A stretch of DNA of 28,114 nt from JANXVY01 sp038329675 (GCA_038329675.1 JBBQNE010000026.1:1-28114), one strand, 5' to 3'; counted from the stretch's first letter, positions 14,964 through 23,149 are shown. The notes: a model not told the origin generated them from the sequence alone. Numbers and translations: made by a program.

Positions 14964-16105
14964 CCTTTACCCGCTCCGATCGCTCAAGGCTTGCCCAATG
15001 GTGGTTCACCGTTGACCATCGCCTGCTCGCGATGCTGCTCACACTGATCGCAATTGGCGTCCTGCTGTCACTCGCCGCCAGCCCGGCCATCGCCATGAAA
15101 CGCGGCTTTGATCCCTATCACTTCGTCTCCCGCCATCTCGTCTTCGCAAGCCTCGGCGCGAGCCTGATCGTGGTCGTATCGTTTCTGTCGCCAACACAGA
15201 TCCGCACGCTCGCCGTCGCGGTTCTGATCGCTGGCCTCGCGGGCCTCCTCGCTGTCATTTGGATCGGCCCCGAAATCAATGGCGCACGCCGTTGGCTGCC
15301 GGTTGGCGGCCTGACGATCCAGCCGTCGGAATTCGTCAAGCCAGCCTACGTCGTCGTCGTCGCCTGGTTGCTCGCCGAAGCCCGCCGTCGTCCCGATATG
15401 CCGGGCCTCATCCTCGCGTTCGGACTAACGAGCATCATCGCGTTGTTGCTGATCGCCGAACCTGACGTTGGCCAAACGATGCTGGTGCTCGCGGTCTTTG
15501 GCGCGCTCTACATCGTCTCCGGCCAACCGCTGATCGGCGCCGCTGGCATCGCCGCGATCGGGGCTGGCGGGCTCGCGTTCGCCTATGTCAACTACAGCCA
15601 CGTCGCCACCCGCATCGACCGCTACCTGGCTGGCAACCCTGGCGAACGTAGCCAAGTCGACCGCGCGCTCCAGGCCTTTGCCGAAGGCGGCATGTTCGGC
15701 CGCGGCCCGGGCGAGGGTACCGTCAAAAACGTCCTGCCCGACGCCCACACCGATTTCATTTTCGCCGTCGTCGCCGAGGAATACGGCGCCATCGCCTGCC
15801 TCGTCTTGCTCAGCCTGTATGCTGCAATCGCGCTGTCGGCCGTCGTCCGGTCGGGGCGCGAGTCCGACCACGCCACCCGTCTCGCCGTTATCGGGCTCGC
15901 GTGCATGTTCTCTGCTCAAGCCGCCATCAACATGGGCGTCAACACCGGCTTGCTGCCAGCCAAAGGTATGACGCTGCCCTTCATATCGGCTGGCGGTTCT
16001 TCGATGATCGCCGTATCGCTCACCGCTGGCATGATGCTCGCATTGACCCGGCGCCGCCGCGATATCGCCAACGTAAAAAAGCCGCGGTTGGTGCCGACCA
16101 CGTGA
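14960..16105 (+). CDS. ftsW: Lipid II polymerase / division SEDS protein FtsW
   Basis: FtsW is the SEDS-family glycosyltransferase that polymerises septal peptidoglycan with FtsI. The 381-residue product is almost entirely hydrophobic, with about ten membrane helices. Signature parts are GARRWLPVGGLTIQPSEFVK in the large early loop, then HTDFIFAVVAEEYG, which contains the catalytic-site aspartate region. NMGVNTGLLPAKGMTLPFISAGGSS follows near the end. The ATG overlaps the murD stop by four bases, so translation is probably coupled. It is separated from murG by 156 bases, whereas these genes usually touch or overlap. Confidence 0.96.
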   Translation: MTFTRSDRSRLAQWWFTVDHRLLAMLLTLIAIGVLLSLAASPAIAMKRGFDPYHFVSRHLVFASLGASLIVVVSFLSPTQIRTLAVAVLIAGLAGLLAVIWIGPEINGARRWLPVGGLTIQPSEFVKPAYVVVVAWLLAEARRRPDMPGLILAFGLTSIIALLLIAEPDVGQTMLVLAVFGALYIVSGQPLIGAAGIAAIGAGGLAFAYVNYSHVATRIDRYLAGNPGERSQVDRALQAFAEGGMFGRGPGEGTVKNVLPDAHTDFIFAVVAEEYGAIACLVLLSLYAAIALSAVVRSGRESDHATRLAVIGLACMFSAQAAINMGVNTGLLPAKGMTLPFISAGGSSMIAVSLTAGMMLALTRRRRDIANVKKPRLVPTT

Positions 16106-16244
16106 TGCAACGGGGTAGGCAAACAAAAATGTGTCGACGGGACATTCAAATGGCGATGGTCGGTGCGACCAGCGGAGTGCTTCCGTTGGGCCTCGATCAA
16201 CGGCCGAAGGCACAGCGCGTGGCACATCGAGTAACGACCGGTCT

Positions 16245-16250
16245 GGGGAG
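16245..16250 (+). promoter_or_regulatory. Ribosome binding site of murG
   Basis: GGGGAG lies 5 bases before an in-frame TTG (16256) and 11 bases before the ATG (16262). The spacing fits the TTG better, while the ATG is the more usual start. The two proteins differ by only two residues. Confidence 0.5.
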
Positions 16251-16261
16251 ACAGTTTGCAC

Positions 16262-17377
16262 ATGCGCGGGAAATCTAAACCGCGATCGATCGTGCTGGCA
16301 GCTGGCGGCACCGGCGGTCACCTGTTTCCAGCGCTCGCGCTGTCTGAAGCGCTGGGTCGCCGTGGCGTCATCGTCGACCTGATGAGCGACGAGCGCGCCG
16401 ATAAATACGGCGTCGGCTTTCCAGCTCGGTCGATACATATTGTGCCCTCGGCCACCGCATCGGGCAAAAATCCGCTCAAAGCGATGCAGGCCGCCGTCAC
16501 GCTCAGCCGAGGCGTTGCCGCCGCAGCCAAAATCCTCGGCGACCTCGACCCGACCGTCGTAATCGGCTTTGGTGGCTATCCGACGTTCCCACCGCTGATG
16601 GCAGCCCGGATGCGCGGGATACCGACCATCGTCCACGAACAGAACGCCGTCCTCGGCCGCGCTAACAAGATGCTGGCCCCCCGGGTCGACCGCATCGCAA
16701 CTTCGTTTGCTGCAACCCGGTTTCTCGACGGACCGCTGATTGAAAAAGTCCGCCAAACCGGCAACCCGGTGCGCAACATCGTCCTCGAAGCTGCCCGCTA
16801 CGAGTACACGCCGCCATCAACCGAGGGCCCCATCGGCGTCCTTGTGTTTGGCGGCAGCCAGGGCGCGCGGTTTTTATCCAACACCGTACCACCGGCTCTG
16901 GCGGCGCTGCCAGCCGCATTGAAATCGCGCCTCCAAGTCGTTCAACAAGCCAGGCCCGAAGATGTGGCAGCCGTTGAAGCCGCTTACCGCTACAGCGGCA
17001 TCGCCAGCCAAGTCGCACCCTTCTTCACCGATCTGCCCGCCCGGATGGCCTGGAGCCACGTCGTCATCGGCCGCGCTGGGGCATCGACCGTGGCCGAATT
17101 GACCGTCATCGGCCGCCCGTCGATCCTCGTGCCGTTGCCCCATTCGCTCGACAACGATCAGCTGGAAAACGCCCGTCGGCTTGCCGAATCGGGTGGCGCT
17201 TGGTGTATCGAGGAGCGGGATCTCGACGCCGCGCGGTTGACGGGTGTACTGATGGAAATTCTGTCACAGCCCGGTCGGCTCGATCAGATGGCACGGTCGG
17301 CTCGCGCCGAAGGCCGCCCCGATGCGGTTGAACGGCTGGCCGACCTCGCGGTCGAGATGTCCGTGGTTCGGGTCTGA
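16262..17377 (+). CDS. murG: UDP-N-acetylglucosamine--undecaprenyl-PP-MurNAc-pentapeptide transferase MurG
   Basis: MurG is the peripheral membrane glycosyltransferase (family GT28) that converts lipid I to lipid II at the inner face. The 371-residue product has the N-terminal glycine-rich loop AAGGTGGHLFPALAL (about 13-27) and a second loop GFGGYPTFPP. HEQNAVLGRANK and VFGGSQGARFLS are present. The UDP-GlcNAc site reads GRAGASTVAELTVIGRPSILVPLP, then DNDQLENARRL. All family motifs are intact and length is normal. The gene follows ftsW after a 156-base spacer and precedes murC by 62 bases, the standard order. Confidence 0.96.
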   Translation: MRGKSKPRSIVLAAGGTGGHLFPALALSEALGRRGVIVDLMSDERADKYGVGFPARSIHIVPSATASGKNPLKAMQAAVTLSRGVAAAAKILGDLDPTVVIGFGGYPTFPPLMAARMRGIPTIVHEQNAVLGRANKMLAPRVDRIATSFAATRFLDGPLIEKVRQTGNPVRNIVLEAARYEYTPPSTEGPIGVLVFGGSQGARFLSNTVPPALAALPAALKSRLQVVQQARPEDVAAVEAAYRYSGIASQVAPFFTDLPARMAWSHVVIGRAGASTVAELTVIGRPSILVPLPHSLDNDQLENARRLAESGGAWCIEERDLDAARLTGVLMEILSQPGRLDQMARSARAEGRPDAVERLADLAVEMSVVRV

Positions 17378-17439
17378 CCCGACGCGGCGACACGTTCTGA
17401 ACGACACAGGTATTCGACGATCACCGGAGACGCCTCGCG

Positions 17440-18858
17440 ATGCAAATGCCTCAGGACGTCGGCACCTTCCACATCATCGGGATCGGCGGCATCGGCATGA
17501 GCGCGATCGCTGAGATTTTGATGGCGAAGGGCTACGCGGTCCAAGGCAGCGACGCAAAAGATAGCGCCAATGTTCGCCGCCTGCGCTCCAAAGGCGTCCG
17601 CGTGTTCATCGGCCACGATGCGATCAACCTCGTTGGCGCGCGCACCGTCGTCATTTCAACGGCCGTCAAAGCTGGCAACCCCGAGCTTGACGCTGCCCGC
17701 ACCCGCGGCCTGCCGATCGTCCGCCGCGCCGAAATGCTGGCCGAACTGATGCGCCTCTATCGCACTGTGTCGATCACCGGTACCCACGGCAAAACGACCA
17801 CGACCTCGCTCGTCGCCCATGTTTTCGCCGAAGCCGCCGAAGACCCGACCGTCATCACCGGCGGCATCCTTAACGCCTGGGGTTCCAACGCCCGCCTCGG
17901 CAAGGGTCCGTGGATGCTCGTTGAAGCCGACGAGAGCGACGGCACCTTCATCAAGCTGCCGACCGAAATCGGCGTCGTTACTAACATCGACCCCGAGCAC
18001 CTCGACCACTTCAAGTCGGTCGAGAACATGCACCGCGAATACGAGACGTTCCTCAAGAACATCCCGTTCTACGGCCTCGCGGTCGCGTGCAGCGAACACC
18101 CCGTCGTCGATGCCATGCTGGATCGGCTTGCACTGCGCAAAGACGGCCGACGCCTGCTCACCTACGGCTCAGCCGACGGCACCGACTTGCAGTTGAAAGG
18201 CCTGTCCTATGCCGACGATGGCATGCTGATCGATGTCGACCTCGGCCCCCGGGTTCGCGGCGGCGCCCGCCAACTCCGCTCATGGGCCTTGCCGATCCTC
18301 GGCCACCACAACGCGCTGAACGCGCTGGCCGCCATCGCGATCGCGACCCACGCTGGCATTTCTGACGACGCGATCCGCGCAGCCCTTGGCACCTTCGCTG
18401 GCGTCAAGCGTCGGTTCCAAATTTCAGGCACCTGGAACGGCATGACGATCTACGACGACTACGGCCACCATCCCGTTGAGATCGCAGCCGTCCTTGCCGC
18501 CGCCCGAGGTGCCGCCCGCGGTCGCATCATCGCCATTTGCGAGCCGCACCGCTACACCCGCGTCCGCGATCTGTTTGGCGAGTTCTGCACCTGCTTTGAG
18601 CACGCCGATAGCGTCATCGTCGCGCCCCTGTATACCGCCGGTGAAGCCCCCATCGCCGGCGTCGACCAGCACGCGCTCGCCCGCGGGATCGCTGCAACCG
18701 GCAAACCCGTGATCGCCGTCGATAGCCCCCATGAACTTGTGCCGTTGCTCCGCCGTCACGGCCGCTCGGGCGACAGCGTCGTATTTTTCGGCGCCGGCAA
18801 TTCGACCGATTGGGCTCACGCTCTTGCCGGTTGGCTCAACGTCGAGGCCGCGCAATGA
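17440..18858 (+). CDS. murC: UDP-N-acetylmuramate--L-alanine ligase MurC
   Basis: MurC adds the first residue, L-alanine, to UDP-MurNAc. In the 472-residue product the N-terminal domain begins HIIGIGGIGMSAIAEIL. The ATP-binding loop is GTHGKTTTT (114-122). VEADESDGTF and NIDPEHLDHF mark the central domain. YDDYGHHPVEIAAVL and EPHRYTRVRDLF mark the C-terminal ligase domain. Length and motifs are normal. CGGAG precedes the ATG at 17440 by ten bases, and a second ATG follows at 17446. The stop overlaps the murB start (ATGA), so the two are coupled. Confidence 0.97.
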   Translation: MQMPQDVGTFHIIGIGGIGMSAIAEILMAKGYAVQGSDAKDSANVRRLRSKGVRVFIGHDAINLVGARTVVISTAVKAGNPELDAARTRGLPIVRRAEMLAELMRLYRTVSITGTHGKTTTTSLVAHVFAEAAEDPTVITGGILNAWGSNARLGKGPWMLVEADESDGTFIKLPTEIGVVTNIDPEHLDHFKSVENMHREYETFLKNIPFYGLAVACSEHPVVDAMLDRLALRKDGRRLLTYGSADGTDLQLKGLSYADDGMLIDVDLGPRVRGGARQLRSWALPILGHHNALNALAAIAIATHAGISDDAIRAALGTFAGVKRRFQISGTWNGMTIYDDYGHHPVEIAAVLAAARGAARGRIIAICEPHRYTRVRDLFGEFCTCFEHADSVIVAPLYTAGEAPIAGVDQHALARGIAATGKPVIAVDSPHELVPLLRRHGRSGDSVVFFGAGNSTDWAHALAGWLNVEAAQ

Positions 18859-19868
18859 GCACTAGGGCGTCCGCCGAACCCTTCCCCTCGCCCACCCCAA
18901 CCCCCGCGCTCGCCACCGAAACCGCTGGCCTCGCAACTGAACTCCGCCAAGCCCTGCCTGACTTGCGCGGCCGCCTCACAGCAAACGCGCCGATGGCCGA
19001 TATCACATGGTTCCGCGTCGGCGGCCCGGCCGACGTCCTGTTCATGCCAGCCGATGAAGCCGACCTCGCCTACTTCTTGCGCACCGTTCCAGCGAGCGTG
19101 CCGATCGCAACCGTCGGCCTCGGCTCCAACCTCCTCGTGCGTGACGGTGGCGTCCGCGGCATCGTCATCCGCCTCGGCCGCGGCTTCACCGAAATCGATC
19201 CGCTCCCCGCCCACCAGTTGCGCGTTGGCGCCGGTGTCCCCGACGTCAAGGTCGCCCGTGCAGCAGCCGATGCTGGCATCGCGGGCCTTGCGTTCTATCG
19301 TGGCATCCCGGGCTCGATTGGCGGCGCCTTGCGCATGAACGCTGGCGCCCACGGCCGCGAGACCAAAGACGCACTCGTCTCCCTGCGCGCCATCGACCGC
19401 ACAGGCCGCGTCAACGAATTGTCGAACGCCGACATGGGCTTCACCTACCGCCATTGTGCGCTGCCAGCCGACCTGATCTTCACCTCCGCCATCTTCAGTG
19501 GCGAGCCAGGCGACCCCGCAGCCATCCTCGCCGAAATGGACGAGGTCGCCGACTACCGCGAACGGGTCCAACCAATCCGCGAGCGCACCGGCGGCTCGAC
19601 CTTCAAAAATCCACCAGGCCACAGCGCCTGGAAGCTCGTCGACGCGGCTGGCCTGCGTGGCTTTCGCGTCGGTGGTGCAAAAGTCTCCGACCTGCACTGC
19701 AACTTCCTAATCAACGACCAGGGCGCAACGGGCGAAGACGTCGAACGCTTGGGCGAAACCGTGCGCGCCCGGGTCAAGGCCCACAGCAGCATTGACCTGC
19801 ACTGGGAGATCATCCGCCTCGGCGACCCACTCCCCGGCGGAAATACGGGCAAAGCCCTCGCCACTTGA
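18855..19868 (+). CDS. murB: UDP-N-acetylenolpyruvoylglucosamine reductase MurB
   Basis: MurB is the FAD enzyme that reduces enolpyruvyl-UDP-GlcNAc to UDP-MurNAc. It has 337 residues. A proline-rich N-terminal extension (about 1-28) precedes TWFRVGGPADVLF, the start of the FAD domain. GLGSNLLVRDGGVRG is the FAD loop, and FYRGIPGSIGGALRMNAGAHG is the central signature. GGSTFKNPPGHSAWKLVDAAG carries the catalytic serine region, and GAKVSDLHCNFLIN follows. The ATG overlaps the murC stop by four bases, with GAGG seven bases upstream. It ends the plus-strand series; ddl, its usual downstream neighbour, is on the other strand about 9 kb away. Confidence 0.96.
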   Translation: MSTRASAEPFPSPTPTPALATETAGLATELRQALPDLRGRLTANAPMADITWFRVGGPADVLFMPADEADLAYFLRTVPASVPIATVGLGSNLLVRDGGVRGIVIRLGRGFTEIDPLPAHQLRVGAGVPDVKVARAAADAGIAGLAFYRGIPGSIGGALRMNAGAHGRETKDALVSLRAIDRTGRVNELSNADMGFTYRHCALPADLIFTSAIFSGEPGDPAAILAEMDEVADYRERVQPIRERTGGSTFKNPPGHSAWKLVDAAGLRGFRVGGAKVSDLHCNFLINDQGATGEDVERLGETVRARVKAHSSIDLHWEIIRLGDPLPGGNTGKALAT

Positions 19869-20276
19869 TCTCGCCAAAACCGTTGCAAAAATACAACGAC
19901 TGGCCAATCTATCCCCGCTCGTTCACGGTCCACCCCACGTGGCTACAACTCTGAAGTCGGCCGTGAGAAACAATTTGCGGCAAGTTAACATATTGTTCTG
20001 GTTGAAAAATATCACGTCAGACCGTTGGCGAACGTCTTTCCGGCGATGCCAAACTTATCCTCGCGCTCCAACCGTGGCGTACACTGGCCCCAACGCTCGC
20101 TCCTGGGCACCGCCCGCCAGAAAGTCCGCCAAATCGTGCCGCCAGCTCGAACCGCCCCGCTCCAAATCCTCACCAACCTCGTTTTATCGCTGGCCAACGC
20201 CCTCGCAAGCGCCGTCGCCAATGCCATGGCGCGTGCCGTTACGTGGAACATTGGGCCCGCGCTCGCCTTGCCCCGG
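19869..20276. other. Convergent intergenic stretch between murB and carA
   Basis: These 408 bases separate two converging genes. A small hairpin, CGTTG (19881-19885) with CAACG (19894-19898) and an A-rich loop, lies 13 bases after the murB stop and may help termination. An A/T-rich patch occupies about 19970-20022. On the minus strand a 79-codon frame (20251-20012) could be read from the carA message, but it has no recognisable motif and a poor ribosome site, so I do not call it. carB, which often follows carA, is not here. Confidence 0.55.
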
Positions 20277-21524
20277 CTAACCCTTCGCCGCCCGAATCAT
20301 GTCGGCAAACCGCGTAAACAGGTAATGGCTGTCCTGTGGCCCTGGGCTCGCCTCGGGATGATGCTGAACCGAAAACACCGGTTTGCCCTCAACCTGCAGA
20401 CCGCAGTTCGACCCGTCGAACAGCGAGACGTGGGTCTCCGCAACTCCAGCTGGCAAACTCGCCCGATCGACCGCAAACCCGTGGTTCATCGACACGATCT
20501 CGACTTTGCCGGTCGTATGATCCTTGACGGGGTGATTGGCGCCATGGTGGCCCTGTTTCATCTTGGTCGTCTTCGCACCAAGCGCCAGGCCGAGCATTTG
20601 GTGGCCGAGGCATATGCCAAACACCGGCTTGCCGCTCGCCACCAATTCCTTGATGACCGGCACCGCGTATTTGCCCGTTTCCGCCGGGTCGCCCGGACCG
20701 TTCGACAAGAACACGCCATCGGGCTTGCGCGCCAACACATCCTCAGCGGTCGCCGTCGCTGGCAAAACCGTGACCCGAGCGCCAGCCGACACGAGGCACC
20801 GCAAGATGTTGCGCTTCAGCCCGTAGTCGATCGCCACCACGTTGAATTCTGGCGCCGCGTTGACCTTGAAGCCCTCGCCCCACACCCACCGCATCTCGTC
20901 GAACACGTAGGATTGCCCCGTCGTCACCTCGGGCACGAGGTCCATGCCGACGAGCCCTGGCCAGGCCGCCGCCTCCGCCTTGAGCTTGGCGATATCGAAC
21001 CGCCCGGACGGCTGATGCGCGATCACCGCGTTCGGCATCCCCTTTTCGCGGATCATCGCGGTCAACGCGCGCGTGTCGATCCCGTAAATGCCGATGATCC
21101 CGCGCGACACGAGCCAGTGCTCGAAATGGCCGGTATCGCGATAGTTCGACGGATCCGTCACCGGCGCGCGCAACACCACGCCGCGGACACCTGAACGCGC
21201 GGCCGGGTTGGACGTTTCGCTGTCTTCGGGGTTGGTCCCAACGTTGCCGACGTGGGGGAACGTGAACGTGATGATTTGCCCGGTGTAGGATGGGTCCGTC
21301 AGGATTTCCTGATAGCCTGTCATCGCGGTGTTAAAGCACACCTCGCCGACCGCTGAGCCGGTCGCCCCCACGCCATATCCAGCAATCACCGTGCCATCGG
21401 CCAGCACCAGGCGCGCCGTTTTGGGTCGCTCGGCCCAGGGCTCAGGGTTATTTGGCTTTGGGTTATTTGGTTGCGGCTGAGTTGCCTGCGGCGGGCTCGA
21501 TATCGCGTTCGAAGAATTGGCCAA
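20277..21524 (-). CDS. carA: Carbamoyl-phosphate synthase small subunit CarA
   Basis: CarA is the glutaminase subunit that supplies ammonia for carbamoyl phosphate, the precursor of arginine and pyrimidines. The N-terminal domain has GEVCFNTAMTGYQEILTDPSY. The class I amidotransferase domain has the nucleophile Cys305 in GICLGHQ and the partners His389 and Glu391 in HHPEASPGP. LSNGPGDP and MNHGFAVD are also intact. The likely start is a TTG at 21524, since no in-frame ATG occurs before the conserved domain. The first 32 residues form a Pro/Asn-rich extension that includes a 15-bp in-frame repeat. carB is not downstream in this window. Confidence 0.95.
   Translation of the reverse strand: MANSSNAISSPPQATQPQPNNPKPNNPEPWAERPKTARLVLADGTVIAGYGVGATGSAVGEVCFNTAMTGYQEILTDPSYTGQIITFTFPHVGNVGTNPEDSETSNPAARSGVRGVVLRAPVTDPSNYRDTGHFEHWLVSRGIIGIYGIDTRALTAMIREKGMPNAVIAHQPSGRFDIAKLKAEAAAWPGLVGMDLVPEVTTGQSYVFDEMRWVWGEGFKVNAAPEFNVVAIDYGLKRNILRCLVSAGARVTVLPATATAEDVLARKPDGVFLSNGPGDPAETGKYAVPVIKELVASGKPVFGICLGHQMLGLALGAKTTKMKQGHHGANHPVKDHTTGKVEIVSMNHGFAVDRASLPAGVAETHVSLFDGSNCGLQVEGKPVFSVQHHPEASPGPQDSHYLFTRFADMIRAAKG
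21445..21474. repeat. 15-bp in-frame repeat at the 5' end of carA
   Basis: GGGTTATTTGG occurs at 21445-21455 and 21460-21470, a 15-base period. On the minus strand it codes for Pro-Asn-Asn-Pro-Lys and Pro-Asn-Asn-Pro-Glu. It lies in the low-complexity N-terminal extension of CarA, outside the enzyme fold. Confidence 0.75.
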
Positions 21525-21630
21525 GGCGAAACGGGCTCCGGGCGGCCGTGCGTCACCGGCGTGGGAGCGCAGCGGGCAGCACTGTTCAGTTGTCGGTAAG
21601 CGGCGTCCTTAGGCGAGGATGCCCAAAACG

Positions 21631-22068
21631 TCAACGCTCCGAGCCTCCACCGCCGATCGCGCACGCAATATCCGTGTTGGCAAATCGCAACCTGACGCAC
21701 CGCAAATCGAACGATCCTTCAATAGCGCTCTCGAGGCTATGGACCCTGATCTCAATCGGGCGTCCGTGCTCACCAACTCGAAACGGCAGAGCAGCCATGA
21801 AGACCCCGTCCGCTGGGAGAGCAGTCGAGCGTTCGGCAAGGATCTCACCGTCATAAGCGTCAAGTTTTATCGCATTTCCAGAAGCGTTGCCAACCACCTC
21901 GAATGTGATTTCGGCGATCCAACCACCGTCCGGCAATGGAAGATACGGGCCGTAGATCAGAGTTCGCGGCACGCCAGCTAAATCAATCGGTCCGTCGAGC
22001 GGCAGCCCTCCGGTATGGGCCGCGACGAACAACTCCCGCTGCCAAGTTAACAATGGGCTGTGTGCCAT
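21631..22068 (-). CDS. Hypothetical protein, predicted beta-sandwich, 145 aa
   Basis: I do not recognise a named family. The ATG at 22068 gives 145 residues; a TTG at 22095 would add nine. There is no signal peptide or membrane helix. The pattern is alternating hydrophobic strands with GPYLPLPDGGWIAEITFEVV, IKLDAYDGEILAERS, FMAALPFRV and IEIRVHSLE, ending FDLRCVRLRF. This resembles carbohydrate-binding-like beta-sandwich modules that follow glycosyltransferase or methyltransferase domains in alphaproteobacteria (GPY...LPxG...F...LPF...E.RV). That likeness is my inference. Here the module stands alone. It lies 106 bases upstream of carA on the same strand and diverges from the GatB/YqeY gene. 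Codon use matches a real gene. Confidence 0.6.
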   Translation of the reverse strand: MAHSPLLTWQRELFVAAHTGGLPLDGPIDLAGVPRTLIYGPYLPLPDGGWIAEITFEVVGNASGNAIKLDAYDGEILAERSTALPADGVFMAALPFRVGEHGRPIEIRVHSLESAIEGSFDLRCVRLRFANTDIACAIGGGGSER

Positions 22069-22266
22069 ATTCGGTCGCCCCCGAAACTCGCGCAATACCG
22101 TCGAAAAGGCGCCTAGATTAGCATCACCCCATCCTTACGATCCCGTCATGCGCCACCCGCGCCACCCGGGCAACCCTGAAACCCGCAGCTTGCCACCCCT
22201 GCACTTGCCCCCGCCGCCCGTCGGGCTTACGACCTGCCGCTCGAACTCGAACGAGGAGACCACGCG

Positions 22267-22719
22267 ATGTTGCGCGACAAAATCATGGCCGACACGAAGG
22301 ACGCGATGCGGGCTGGCGATAAACCCAAAGTATCGACGCTCCGGCTGATGAGCAGCGCCATCAAATCTGCCGACATCGACGCCCGCCCGAAAGGCGTCGA
22401 CCTGATCGGCGACGCGGACATCCTCCAGGTCCTCGCCAAGATGATCAAGCAGCGCCGCGATTCAGTTGAGCAGTTCACGAGCGGCGGCCGCGCCGATCTC
22501 GCCGCCAGCGAACAGGCCGAGATCGAAGTGATCGAAAGCTACATGCCCAAGCAGATGTCAGCCGCCGAAGTCACCGCCGCGGCCACCACGATCATTGGCG
22601 ATCTCGGCGCTGTCGGCATGAAAGACATGGGCAAGGTCATTGCCGCCATGAAAGAAAAGTTCGCAGGCCAGATGGACTTCGGCAAAGCCAGTGGCGTCGT
22701 CAAAGATCTGCTGAAATAA
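22267..22719 (+). CDS. GatB/YqeY domain-containing protein
   Basis: This is a 150-residue stand-alone YqeY protein, related to the tRNA-binding tail of the GatB amidotransferase subunit. It begins MLRDKIMADTKDAMRAGDK and has the typical STLRLMSSAIK. The middle has VLAKMIKQRRDSVEQF and YMPKQMSAAEV, and the end reads MKDMGKVIAAMKEKFAGQMDFGKASGVVKDLL. All are characteristic. A tRNA-related role is presumed but not proven in the family. GAGGAG lies seven bases before the ATG. In many alphaproteobacteria this gene is divergent from carA and precedes dnaG-rpoD. Here carA is near, but rpoD lies about 21.6 kb away at the window's left edge. Confidence 0.93.
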   Translation: MLRDKIMADTKDAMRAGDKPKVSTLRLMSSAIKSADIDARPKGVDLIGDADILQVLAKMIKQRRDSVEQFTSGGRADLAASEQAEIEVIESYMPKQMSAAEVTAAATTIIGDLGAVGMKDMGKVIAAMKEKFAGQMDFGKASGVVKDLLK

Positions 22720-22741
22720 GTTTTTTGATCGCTGACAACAC

Positions 22742-22795
22742 GACCCAAGCTGCGGTTCCCAACCCACGCGGCAGCAACAAACAGCCGCCTGGGTC
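22742..22795. terminator. Inverted repeat between convergent yqeY and xseB, possible terminator
   Basis: GACCCA (22742-22747) pairs with TGGGTC (22790-22795), and inside it GCTGC (22749-22753) pairs with GCAGC (22771-22775). The arms lie in the 108-base space between two converging genes. A T6 run precedes it (22722-22727). The loops are large, so this is a weak call. Confidence 0.3.
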
Positions 22796-22827
22796 ATTGC
22801 GCGCAAAGATCGCAAATACGTCTGGCC

Positions 22828-23100
22828 TTAAAACGGCGACCCGCGATCGGAATCAAACGTCTCGGTGCCCCGCGGGCTCGCATCGGCGTTAAACGTCAGT
22901 TTCTCAACGCGCGCTTCGGCCTGTCGCAACAGCTGGTCGCAATGCGTCTTCAGCGCTTCCCCGCGTTCGTAAATCGCGATGCTCTCCTCCAGCGCCACAT
23001 CGCCCCGCTCAAGGCGCGTCACGATCGTCTCGAGTTCCTTGAGCCCCGTTTCAAACGTCATCTCTTTGATGTCGGCAAACGACTTGGCTTGCGTCTTCAT
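22828..23100 (-). CDS. xseB: Exodeoxyribonuclease VII small subunit XseB
   Basis: XseB is the small subunit of exonuclease VII, which degrades single-stranded DNA together with XseA. The 90-residue product has the family pattern MTFETGLKELETIVTRLERG followed by LEESIAIYERGEAL and CDQLLRQAEARVEKL, two helices that pack around XseA. The tail (about 72-90) is polar and variable. GGAG lies six bases before the ATG. In alphaproteobacteria xseB is commonly next to a histone-deacetylase family gene, as here, where that gene lies 99 bases upstream on the same strand. Confidence 0.95.
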   Translation of the reverse strand: MKTQAKSFADIKEMTFETGLKELETIVTRLERGDVALEESIAIYERGEALKTHCDQLLRQAEARVEKLTFNADASPRGTETFDSDRGSPF

Positions 23101-23123
23101 GCGATCTCCGTGCCCGGTTACCC

Positions 23124-23149
23124 CGTGCGTTACTCATTTCGTGCGTTAC
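23124..23149. repeat. Direct repeat CGTGCGTTAC upstream of xseB
   Basis: Exact copies lie at 23124-23133 and 23140-23149, 16 bases apart, 24-49 bases before the xseB start. This could be a regulatory pair or a chance duplication. No known site matches. Confidence 0.45.

Noticed and set aside
15425..16756. A 443-codon open frame antisense to ftsW and murG
   Set aside because: It lies opposite two unmistakable genes. Its product is His/Asp/Arg-rich with no motif. Such shadow frames are normal in GC-rich DNA.
18816..19697. A 293-codon open frame antisense to murB
   Set aside because: MurB on the other strand has all family motifs, and the antisense product is low in complexity and unlike any family.
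20012..20251. A 79-codon minus-strand frame just after carA, possibly a carB remnant
   Set aside because: It shows none of the CarB start motifs, has a weak ribosome site, and is Arg/Ala-rich as chance frames are here.
20025..21194. A 389-codon open frame antisense to carA
   Set aside because: It is a shadow of the carA codon pattern. The part outside carA (20025-20276) has no ribosome site or recognisable domain.
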